A DNA stretch of 15,663 nt from the NCBI GenBank assembly GCA_009777435.1, contig WRLW01000009.1, positions 1 through 15,663 of the forward strand, in the 5' to 3' direction. This stretch comes from Oscillospiraceae bacterium. GTDB taxonomy: Bacteria; Bacillota; Clostridia; Oscillospirales; UBA929. Under the pieces are notes generated by a model. That model worked only from the letters and a program-made list of their open reading frames with translations. It searched no databases and was not told the DNA's origin. This document shows, piece after piece, positions 6,739 through 13,163 of the stretch (positions within the stretch are counted from its first letter, which is position 1; each line of letters opens with the position of its first letter). The position numbers were made by a program, and so were the translations under genes.

Positions 6739-8196
6739 ATGGATAATAACAACCCGGAAAACGGAAACGGCGCAGGCCCGGAAATGCCGGAGCTGCCGGA
6801 ACTGCCGCGCGTCACGTTTGAGCCGGTGTTCATGCGCCCCGTGTCGGCTCACCCGGAGGAGCAGGAGCCTTCGGCGACGCCTGCCGAGGCGCGCGCCGCG
6901 CCCGACAGCCCCGGTTCGCCTCCTGATACCGGCGCACCGGAAGGCATGGACTATTCGCAGTATGGCTACGCGCGCGCGGCGTTTCAGACTATGGAGCGGC
7001 CCAAGCGCTCCAAATCCGGCATCGTGTTCGGGATGCTGGCGGGTATGGTATTGGCGCTGACAGGTATGCTGATAGCCGTAATCGTGATGGGCGGGAATAT
7101 AAGCATAGGGCGCGGGGATTTTGAATACCCCTGGTGGCAGTCCGAGCCGGAGCCGCCGCCCCTGACATACGCGCCGTCAACCCTCAAGCCGTCGGGCGGC
7201 GGCGACGCGAAGCTCGATATCGTGCAGGTCGAACAGGGGCAGCCGGAATCGGCGCTGGGCGGCGGCCCGCTGACCAACAGGGAGGTCGTCAGGAAAGGGC
7301 GGCCGAGCGTGGTGTGCGTGCTGGGCGAAAACGCGTCGCTGGGCTATCTGGGCATGGGCTCGGGCATCATCATGGCCGAGGAGGGCCAGTACACCTATAT
7401 AATCACCAATGAACATGTGGTCAGCGGCTACGATACAGTCAACGTCCTGCTGCATGACGGCGAGGAGTATCCCGCCATACTCGTGGGCATGGATCAGCTC
7501 AGCGACCTCGCCGTCGTCAAGATAAAGGTTACAGGCCTTCAGGCCGCCGAATTCGGGAACTCCGACGCGATTCAGGTGGGCGACCCGGTGGTGGTTATCG
7601 GCAACCCTGTAGGCATTGAGTTTCAGGGCACCGCGACGGCGGGCATGGTCTCGGCCATCAACCGCAGCATAACCGTGCAGGGGCGCGCCATGACCCTGCT
7701 GCAAACCGACGCGTCGGTAAACCACGGCAACTCCGGCGGCCCCATGTTCAACGAATACGGGCAGGTGGTCGGCATCATCTCGTCAAAAATCATGGGCAGC
7801 TTCTCGACGGTGGTCGAGGGGCTGGGCTTCGCCATACCCATAACCATAGCCAAGCCGGTCATCGACGACCTCATATCGCTGGGCTATGTTTCGGGGCGCC
7901 CGACCATCGGCATCTCCGACGCCGTTCACATAACGGCCTCCGAATCGCGCTTTTATCATGTGCCGAGGGGCGTGCGCGTGCTGAAGATCAACGAAAACAG
8001 CGACGCTTTTAAGCAGGGCCTTCGTATCGACGACATCATTTTTCAGGTCAACGGCGAGGACGTTTACACGGTCGAGCACATCAACAGGATAAAAAACCAG
8101 TTTTTTGTGGGCGACTCCATGACCGTAACGGTTTACCGCGAGCGCAGGGAGCTTGACATAACCTTTGTCCTTATGGAAGAAGGTCAGCTCCAGTAA
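6739..8196 (+). CDS. htrA: Membrane-anchored HtrA/DegP-type serine protease with PDZ domain
   Basis: A 485-residue S1C protease for quality control of exported proteins. Instead of a signal peptide it has about 93 cytoplasmic residues rich in Pro, Glu and Ala, then a single helix (about 95-117) and a Pro-rich linker, leaving the catalytic domain outside. The triad is complete: H226 in ITNEHVV, D256 in QLSDLAVVK, S332 in NHGNSGGP. A PDZ domain (about 385-483) follows, with the binding strand around VRVLKINENSDAFKQGL and DDIIFQVNGEDV. ATG at 6739 is preceded by GAGGTG 5 nt away. Placement right after a two-component pair resembles CssRS/HtrA and CiaRH/HtrA, where the protease belongs to the regulon. 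The long acidic, Pro-rich cytoplasmic tail exceeds the short tails of Bacillus HtrA. Symbol assigned by family. Confidence 0.93.
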   Translation: MDNNNPENGNGAGPEMPELPELPRVTFEPVFMRPVSAHPEEQEPSATPAEARAAPDSPGSPPDTGAPEGMDYSQYGYARAAFQTMERPKRSKSGIVFGMLAGMVLALTGMLIAVIVMGGNISIGRGDFEYPWWQSEPEPPPLTYAPSTLKPSGGGDAKLDIVQVEQGQPESALGGGPLTNREVVRKGRPSVVCVLGENASLGYLGMGSGIIMAEEGQYTYIITNEHVVSGYDTVNVLLHDGEEYPAILVGMDQLSDLAVVKIKVTGLQAAEFGNSDAIQVGDPVVVIGNPVGIEFQGTATAGMVSAINRSITVQGRAMTLLQTDASVNHGNSGGPMFNEYGQVVGIISSKIMGSFSTVVEGLGFAIPITIAKPVIDDLISLGYVSGRPTIGISDAVHITASESRFYHVPRGVRVLKINENSDAFKQGLRIDDIIFQVNGEDVYTVEHINRIKNQFFVGDSMTVTVYRERRELDITFVLMEEGQLQ

Positions 8197-8231
8197 TAAC
8201 GCCGCAGTCCGGGCCGGCCGAATTTTAACGT

Positions 8232-8260
8232 TTGACTTATGTTTGCGAAAGAAATATAAT
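8232..8260 (+). promoter_or_regulatory. Sigma-A promoter of glycogen phosphorylase
   Basis: TTGACT (8232-8237) and TATAAT (8255-8260) are separated by exactly 17 nt. The first TTG of this promoter is also the first start codon of the longest open frame, which is therefore unlikely to be the real translation start. The expected transcript start near 8267 gives a short leader of about 13 nt carrying GGGGGTGA. Confidence 0.7.
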
Positions 8261-8279
8261 ATTAGCGGGGGTGACGCTT

Positions 8280-10700
8280 TTGTTTTCTACCGCCGGGGAA
8301 TTCAAAGAAAATTTCGTATCCCGCGTTTCCACTATGTTCGGAATATCGCTCGAGGACGCGACCGATTCAAACCTGTACGCCGCGCTGGCCTCGATGGTGC
8401 GCGACCATATCAACTCCAAATGGGCCGCCACGAACGACTCCTACCTCAATCGCGGCGTGCGCGAGATGTATTATTTTTCGCTTGAATTTCTGGTGGGCAG
8501 GTTCTTGGAGAATAACCTGATCTACCTCGGTCTGCGCGATGTGGTCGAGCGCGGCCTGCGGTTGCTCAACGTCGAGCTGGACGGCCTTATCGACGTCGAG
8601 CCGGAGGCCGGGCTTGGCAACGGCGGCCTGGGGCGTCTTGCCGCGTGCTTCCTCGATTCTGTAGCGTCCATGTCGCTGCCCGGACACGGCTGCGGCATCC
8701 GCTATAAATACGGGCTGTTCCAGCAGAAGATAATCGACGGATATCAGGTGGAGCTGCCCGACAACTGGCTGCGCGAGATAAACGCCTGGGAGATACGCAA
8801 GCCGGATAAGTCAGTGACCGTGCGCTTTGGCGGCCATGTGCGCGTGGACGCCGACGGGCAGGGGCGCTACAAATTCATTCACGAGGGCTACTCCGAGGTC
8901 AACGCCGTGCCCTATGACATGCCCATAAAGGGCTATGGCTGCGACACCGTGAACACGCTGCGGCTATGGAGCGCGGAGCCGCCGGCGCAGGACTTCGATT
9001 TCGCGTCGTTCTCACGCGGGGACTACATAAACGCCGTCTCCAGCCGCTACGCCGTCGAGGCCATATCCGAGGTGCTTTACCCCGACGACTCAAATTACCA
9101 GAACCGCCGTTTGCGGCTTAAACAGCAGTATTTCTTCGTATCGGCGGGGCTTCAGAGCATTGTCAGGCGCTGCATGAAAAAATTCAAAACCCTCGACAAC
9201 CTGCCCGAAAAAATCGTGGTGCAGATAAACGACACGCACCCGTCGTTAGCCGCGCCCGAGCTTATGCGCATACTGCTGGACGACTATGGCTACGAATGGG
9301 ATCACGCTTGGGATATCACCACGCGCGTCATCGCCTACACCAACCACACCATACTGCCCGAAGCGCTTGAAAAATGGCCGGTAGACGTGTTCTGTGAGCT
9401 GCTTCCGCGCATTTACATGATCGTGGAGGAGATAAACAGCCGCTTCTGCTCCGAGCTTAGAAAGCGTTATCCCGGCGACGACGGCCGCGTGGCGCGGATG
9501 TCCATAATAGCGGACTGCCATGTCCGCATGGCGCATTTGGCCGTGGTCGGCTCGTTTTCGGTCAACGGCGTGGCCGCCGTACATACCGAGCTGCTCAAGA
9601 ACTCCGTAATGCGTGATTTTTACGAGTTCTACCCCCATAAATTCAACAATAAAACCAACGGCATCACGCATCGCCGCTGGCTGCTGAAGGCCAACCCCCG
9701 CCTGTCGGAGCTGATCTGCGAATCCATCGGCGACAAATGGATCCGCGAGCCGCTGAGCTTAAACGAGCTTACGCGCTTTCAGAACGACGCCGCGTTCATT
9801 GAGCGGTTAGCCGCCGTCAAGCACGCCAACAAGTCCGCGCTTTGTGAGCATGTCAAGCGAGTCAGCGGCATAACGCTTGACCCCGGCTCGATTTTCGACA
9901 TGCAGGTAAAGCGCATACACGGCTACAAGCGGCAGCTTCTCAACGCCCTGCATGTGATGTATCTGTATGAACGTCTGCGCGAGAATCCGGGGCTTGACAT
10001 GGCGCCGCGCACCTTCATTGTGGCCGGCAAGGCCGCCCCAAGCTATTATTTCGCCAAGAACGTTATAAAGCTGCTGTCCGAGCTGTCGTCCCTGATAAAC
10101 GGCGACAAGCGCGTCTCGGGTAAGCTCCGGCTCGTGTTTTTAGAAAACTACGGTATCGACATGGCCGAGCGGCTGTTCCCCGCCAGCGACGTCAGCGAGC
10201 AGATATCGACGGCCTCCAAGGAGGCGTCGGGCACCTCGAACATGAAATTCATGCTCAACGGCGCGATCACGATCGGTACCAACGACGGCGCGAACATCGA
10301 GATACGCGAGCAGGTGGGCGACCGCAACTTCGTGCTGTTCGGCCTGAGCGTTGACGAGGTGCTGCACTACTACGCCAACGGCGGCTACCTGTCGGCGGCC
10401 TACCTCGAAACCAACCCGAGGCTCAAGAGCCTTATAGACCGCCTGCGCGACGGCTCGCTGTTCCCGATGCTGCCGCAGGACGAGTTTTCCAACATCACGC
10501 GCGCGCTGGTCGAATACAACGACGAGTTCTTCGTTCTGCGCGACTTTGAAAGCTACCGCGACGCGCACAGCCGCATAGACTCGCTGTACCGCGACGGCGG
10601 GCGCTGGGGCTCTATGGCCGTCAACAACATCGCCAAGGCGGGCGTGTTCTCATCCGACAACACCATTTCGCAGTATTCCCGCGAGCTGTGGCATATATAA
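8280..10700 (+). CDS. glgP: Glycogen phosphorylase (GT35)
   Basis: Cytoplasmic PLP enzyme that releases glucose-1-phosphate from glycogen or other alpha-1,4-glucan ends. From the TTG at 8280 it is 806 residues, the usual family length. Diagnostic segments in order: MYYFSLEFLVGR, EAGLGNGGLGRLAACFLDS, RYKYGLFQQKIIDGYQVE, INDTHPSLA, TNHTILPEALEKWP, and the PLP-lysine motif EASGTSNMKFMLNGA with K656 as the Schiff-base lysine, followed by IGTNDGANIEI. The frame is open back to 8232, but that segment is the promoter; TTG 8280 has GGGGGTGA 5 nt upstream. The gene follows the protease by about 80 nt yet has its own promoter. The CheW-CZB gene begins 13 nt after its stop, so the two are probably co-transcribed. 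No other glycogen gene is in the window, so the pathway is inferred. Identity is certain; the exact start is less so. Confidence 0.96.
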   Translation: MFSTAGEFKENFVSRVSTMFGISLEDATDSNLYAALASMVRDHINSKWAATNDSYLNRGVREMYYFSLEFLVGRFLENNLIYLGLRDVVERGLRLLNVELDGLIDVEPEAGLGNGGLGRLAACFLDSVASMSLPGHGCGIRYKYGLFQQKIIDGYQVELPDNWLREINAWEIRKPDKSVTVRFGGHVRVDADGQGRYKFIHEGYSEVNAVPYDMPIKGYGCDTVNTLRLWSAEPPAQDFDFASFSRGDYINAVSSRYAVEAISEVLYPDDSNYQNRRLRLKQQYFFVSAGLQSIVRRCMKKFKTLDNLPEKIVVQINDTHPSLAAPELMRILLDDYGYEWDHAWDITTRVIAYTNHTILPEALEKWPVDVFCELLPRIYMIVEEINSRFCSELRKRYPGDDGRVARMSIIADCHVRMAHLAVVGSFSVNGVAAVHTELLKNSVMRDFYEFYPHKFNNKTNGITHRRWLLKANPRLSELICESIGDKWIREPLSLNELTRFQNDAAFIERLAAVKHANKSALCEHVKRVSGITLDPGSIFDMQVKRIHGYKRQLLNALHVMYLYERLRENPGLDMAPRTFIVAGKAAPSYYFAKNVIKLLSELSSLINGDKRVSGKLRLVFLENYGIDMAERLFPASDVSEQISTASKEASGTSNMKFMLNGAITIGTNDGANIEIREQVGDRNFVLFGLSVDEVLHYYANGGYLSAAYLETNPRLKSLIDRLRDGSLFPMLPQDEFSNITRALVEYNDEFFVLRDFESYRDAHSRIDSLYRDGGRWGSMAVNNIAKAGVFSSDNTISQYSRELWHI

Positions 10701-10713
10701 GGAGGCATTGTTT

Positions 10714-11502
10714 GTGGATATAAACGCGGCTGTTATAATAACCGATTCAGACGAATCGCCCTTCGCGCTGTTCGCCGTGGACAAGGTGGTATACGGCGTG
10801 TCGAGCGCGCATGTCCTGTCCATTGAGATATTGCAAAAGCCGACGCCGTTAGTTAACGCGCCGCATTATACGCCCGGCATACTTGACTTCCGCGGCGACA
10901 TGATACCGCTTATCGACCTGCGCCGGCTGTTTGGCAAGCAGAAGCGCGGCGAGGAGCTGCGCGCCTTTATGGAGCAGAGCCGCGTTGAACACGAGCGGTG
11001 GATGCTTGAGATAGAGACCGCCGCCGCCGAAGGGCGCGAGCCGTTTTTGGGCGAGTGCCAGTTAGACGGCTGGCTGACCGGCTTCACGTCGCGCGGGAAC
11101 AGCCTGAACATGCACGTTCAGAAGATGGTTTCGCCGCATAAGTCGCTCCATAAGGACGGCGGGAGCGTCGCCGCGCTGATACGCGCGGGCAAGCGGGACG
11201 AGGCCGTCGCCCTGTGCCGCAAGCTGCGCGCCACGCATTATAAAACCATCATGAACCTTATCTCAACGACCGTAGACGCTTATTTCGACGGCGTACACGA
11301 TATGCTGATAGTGCTGAACGTTGACGGCGTGACAAAAGGCGTCGTGGCCGACGAAATCGTGTCCGTGGAGTATATCGGCAAGTTTGTTGAAATGCACATG
11401 GCGCAGTCGGCGCAGTCAAAGTACGTCAAGACCATCGCCAAACGCGACAGAGATAACTCCACCGTCCTGATGCTCGACGAAACGCTGCTGATAGGCTTGT
11501 AA
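10714..11502 (+). CDS. CheW-type chemotaxis adaptor with inserted CZB zinc-binding domain
   Basis: A 262-residue cytoplasmic protein combining two chemotaxis modules. The first 75 residues match the N-terminal half of CheW (FALFAVDKVVYGVSS..., then YTPGILDFRGDMIPLIDLRR). Residues about 190-262 match the second half (MLIVLNVDGVTKGVVADEIV..., ending TVLMLDETLLIGL). Between them lies a roughly 110-residue insert with all four ligands of a chemoreceptor zinc-binding (CZB) domain: H93 (VEHERW), C115 (ECQLDGW), H142 and H146 (PHKSLH). CZB domains bind zinc and in characterised proteins report zinc or hypochlorous acid through the Cys. CheW normally couples CheA to receptors and is about 160 residues, so the excess length is the insert. 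GTG 10714 is preferred over TTG 10708 because GGAGG lies 8 nt from it but only 2 nt from the TTG. It sits 13 nt after glgP. Domain calls are strong; the sensing role is inference. Confidence 0.87.
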   Translation: MDINAAVIITDSDESPFALFAVDKVVYGVSSAHVLSIEILQKPTPLVNAPHYTPGILDFRGDMIPLIDLRRLFGKQKRGEELRAFMEQSRVEHERWMLEIETAAAEGREPFLGECQLDGWLTGFTSRGNSLNMHVQKMVSPHKSLHKDGGSVAALIRAGKRDEAVALCRKLRATHYKTIMNLISTTVDAYFDGVHDMLIVLNVDGVTKGVVADEIVSVEYIGKFVEMHMAQSAQSKYVKTIAKRDRDNSTVLMLDETLLIGL

Positions 11503-11518
11503 CCACCGCGCCGCCTGC

Positions 11519-11541
11519 GGACGCACACTGTGCGTCCCTAC
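11519..11541 (+). repeat. Small palindromic repeat, copy 1
   Basis: GGACGCACA (11519-11527) and TGTGCGTCC (11529-11537) form a perfect 9-bp inverted repeat around one central base, followed by CTAC at 11538-11541. The outer stem GGACG/CGTCC and the CTAC flank are shared with copy 3, and in reverse orientation, with one G-T pair, with copy 2. Confidence 0.85.
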
Positions 11542-11576
11542 ATGGATTCGCCGACGCCGGGTGGTGGTGTGCGGCC

Positions 11577-11599
11577 GTAGGGGCGCGCATTGCGCGTCC
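11577..11599 (-). repeat. Small palindromic repeat, copy 2 (inverted)
   Basis: GTAG (11577-11580) precedes GGGCGCGCA (11581-11589) and TGCGCGTCC (11591-11599), a 9-bp inverted repeat with one G-T pair and one central base. It reads as the reverse orientation of copies 1 and 3, as the flanking GTAG/CTAC shows. The inner stem bases differ from the other copies but still pair. Confidence 0.82.
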
Positions 11600-11642
11600 G
11601 TGGTGTGATTTGTCATGCGGCACGGCGGCGGCACAACACCGC

Positions 11643-11668
11643 GGACGACCGATGGCGGTCGTCCCTAC
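11643..11668 (+). repeat. Small palindromic repeat, copy 3
   Basis: GGACGACCG (11643-11651) and CGGTCGTCC (11656-11664) form a perfect 9-bp inverted repeat around ATGG, followed by CTAC (11665-11668). The outer stem and CTAC flank match copy 1; the inner stem is different yet fully paired. Confidence 0.85.
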
Positions 11669-11728
11669 GGCCCGTCCCCATGTAGTGGTTCCCCGCGCCG
11701 GGGTGGTTCCCCCCGCACGCAACGCAAA

Positions 11729-11752
11729 ACCCCCGGTTTTATGACCGGGGGT
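11729..11752 (-). terminator. Intrinsic terminator of the secreted-protein gene
   Basis: ACCCCCGGT (11729-11737) and ACCGGGGGT (11744-11752) form a perfect 9-bp stem with loop TTTATG. Read leftward it is followed by TTTTGCGTTG, a short T run, and it lies 22 nt past the stop of the leftward gene. Read rightward the tail is TCGTTGTTGTT, so weak bidirectional function for the CheW gene is possible. Confidence 0.75.
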
Positions 11753-11773
11753 CTCGTTGTTGTTAGAGAGTGT

Positions 11774-12904
11774 CTAATCGATGTCCAGTTCTTTTTCCGC
11801 GGCATTCCATTTAAGTGTTACCCATTCGCTGGGCAGCGTGGTCTTGGTTCCCGCGACGCGGACTTTTATGCCGGCGGTTACCTGAGCCGAGGTGAACTTC
11901 TTGGCCTTTTTCGCCTTGTCGCCGTCCTGGAACTCTATGACCTTGCCGCCGACGACCAGAACTTCTCCTTTGGCCGCCAGAGCGAAGTCTCCCGTATCGG
12001 GCGTATCTTGCGATTTGACAGCAAGGTTAACAGTAGTCCAAGCGGAGGCGGGCTTCTTAGCGGTGGCCGGCGCGCGCAACTCAATCACATCTACATCCGA
12101 CGCGAGGGTCGGGTTGGCGCCGGTCAGTGATGTCTCGGAACCGAACGTGATAACCTTGGCGGCGTCGTTTAATTTACCGCCCGGGCCGTCGGGTTCGACT
12201 AATGAAGTCCCCGTGCTAAACTCCCAGCCGCCTTTTACCTTGATCTCGCCCTTTTGGACGTTGAGCGCGGCTTTCGGCCCGGCAGGTGCGGCCGCGATGC
12301 TGACCTTTACGGGAACGGACGGAAGCCCGGTCTCGGTAGCCGCCGGTGCGCGGAACCAGAGATCCTGCTTATAGCCCAGTACCTTAGGAGAACCGGCGTC
12401 CACACTCGTGGTCGTGGCATAATCCAGCCAGCCGACTTTGGCGTTGATTCCGGCCCACTCTAATCCGTCGGCGCCCGTGAATTTCAGCGTGTTGTTCCCG
12501 TCCTCGTCCGCAGTCCCGTTATATTCAACGGTGACCTTACCGGGTTTGGCAGCGACTCCGCTGACCGGAAGGACAACGGAAGTAGCGCTGGCTTCCTTAG
12601 CCGCGCCGGCGTTTGTGGCGGCGGTGGCTTTGTTGGTCGTAAGGACTAAGAACCCGCTCGCCTTGACTATCTTGGAGATATCAAACGTGCCGTCAAGCGC
12701 GAGGGCGTTATCGGGAATGTCTTTCCAGCTCAATTTAGCGGTTTCGGTGGTGGCGAACGCGTAAGAGGTGAAGCTTCCTTTTGCTATCCACTGACCGAAG
12801 TCAATGTCGCCAGGCGTGTATCCCTCGTCCGCGCCTATGGCCGGGATAACAAATGCCGCGGCCATCGCCAGAACCAGAGTTAATGCGAAAATGCGTTTCT
12901 TCAT
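11774..12904 (-). CDS. Secreted repeat protein of unknown function
   Basis: A 376-residue exported protein not recognised as a named family. The start is MKKRIFALTL at 12904, not the longer open frame to 13138: it gives a classic signal peptide with likely cleavage after AIGA (residue 25), and AGGAGG lies 12 nt upstream, a rather wide gap. The mature part is rich in Ala, Thr, Val and Lys and built from about four degenerate units. Each ends in a beta-rich stretch with the pattern hydrophobic-basic-x-A-x-T-x-x-P-S/A-x-x-V: residues 85-114, 182-204, 273-296 and 346-366 (for example LWFRAPAATETGLPSVPVKV and IKVRVAGTKTTLPSEWVTL). GW/GLEW motifs recur before them. This resembles repeats of Firmicutes surface-layer-associated proteins. 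No LPXTG, SLH or transmembrane anchor, so it may be released or held non-covalently. It follows flagellin by 259 nt on the same strand; a role in motility or surface coating is speculative. Confidence 0.8.
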   Translation of the reverse strand: MKKRIFALTLVLAMAAAFVIPAIGADEGYTPGDIDFGQWIAKGSFTSYAFATTETAKLSWKDIPDNALALDGTFDISKIVKASGFLVLTTNKATAATNAGAAKEASATSVVLPVSGVAAKPGKVTVEYNGTADEDGNNTLKFTGADGLEWAGINAKVGWLDYATTTSVDAGSPKVLGYKQDLWFRAPAATETGLPSVPVKVSIAAAPAGPKAALNVQKGEIKVKGGWEFSTGTSLVEPDGPGGKLNDAAKVITFGSETSLTGANPTLASDVDVIELRAPATAKKPASAWTTVNLAVKSQDTPDTGDFALAAKGEVLVVGGKVIEFQDGDKAKKAKKFTSAQVTAGIKVRVAGTKTTLPSEWVTLKWNAAEKELDID

Positions 12905-13163
12905 GGGAATTCTCTTCCTCCTTAATTTTTGTCCGGGGCGAAAGCGTCCTTGCCTCCGCCTGTCTTCGTTACGGAGTCCGTCCGCGCCGGAAGCCCCGAC
13001 CTGTCGGTACGGGGGCTTCCCCGTGCCGCGCGGGAACTCCGCTACAAAAACGCGGATCGTCCGCGAACGCGCCGAAGTGGCCGTTATCGCCTTTCCAATA
13101 GGGCGGAGACCGCTGGGGCCTCCGCCCATATCAGCCAAAAGTCAACCGTAATGACTTCAATAA
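12905..13163 (-). other. Hairpin-rich spacer or leader between flagellin and the secreted-protein gene
   Basis: The 259 nt contain no supported gene. On the transcribed minus strand there are three inverted repeats: AAGTCA/TGACTT (13157-13139) running into TTTT just after the flagellin stop, GGGCGGAG/CTCCGCCC (13127-13101, 8-bp stem) and GGAAGCCCC/GGGGCTTCC (13020-12989, perfect 9-bp stem with a 14-nt loop). The first two may end flagellin transcripts, though neither has a good U tract. The third would sit in the leader of the downstream gene. I found no sigma-A or sigma-28 promoter in the gap. Confidence 0.5.
13101..13157 (-). terminator. Possible flagellin terminator (two adjacent hairpins)
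   Basis: Just after the flagellin stop, the minus strand can form AAGTCA-loop-TGACTT followed by TT, then the GC-rich 8-bp stem GGGCGGAG-loop-CTCCGCCC followed by TATTGG. T tracts are poor, so partial read-through into the secreted-protein gene is plausible. Confidence 0.35.

Larger units (their letters stand above)
11503..11773. other. Convergent intergenic region with palindromic repeats and terminator
   Basis: This 271-nt gap lies between the rightward CheW-CZB gene and the leftward secreted-protein gene. It contains three copies of a small palindromic repeat (listed separately), a GC-rich short inverted repeat around 11689-11702 with TGGTTCCCC words on both sides, and a terminator hairpin. 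No credible protein is encoded; short open frames across it are repeats read as codons. Confidence 0.7.

Noticed and set aside
8232..8279. N-terminal extension of glycogen phosphorylase in the longest open frame
   Set aside because: It coincides with a TTGACT-17-TATAAT promoter, and a better-spaced ribosome binding site serves TTG 8280.
11519..11668. CRISPR array
   Set aside because: The three repeats are in mixed orientation with unequal spacing and variable stems; there are no unique uniform spacers or cas genes.
11416..12130. Open frames across the 11503-11773 gap and on the opposite strand of the secreted-protein gene
   Set aside because: They are Arg/Pro/Gly-rich shadows of a GC-rich sequence and palindromic repeats, without ribosome binding sites or family features.
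12905..13138. N-terminal extension of the secreted protein to 13138
   Set aside because: A signal peptide beginning MKKRIFALTL starts at 12904 after AGGAGG; the upstream part is Arg-rich translation of hairpin DNA.
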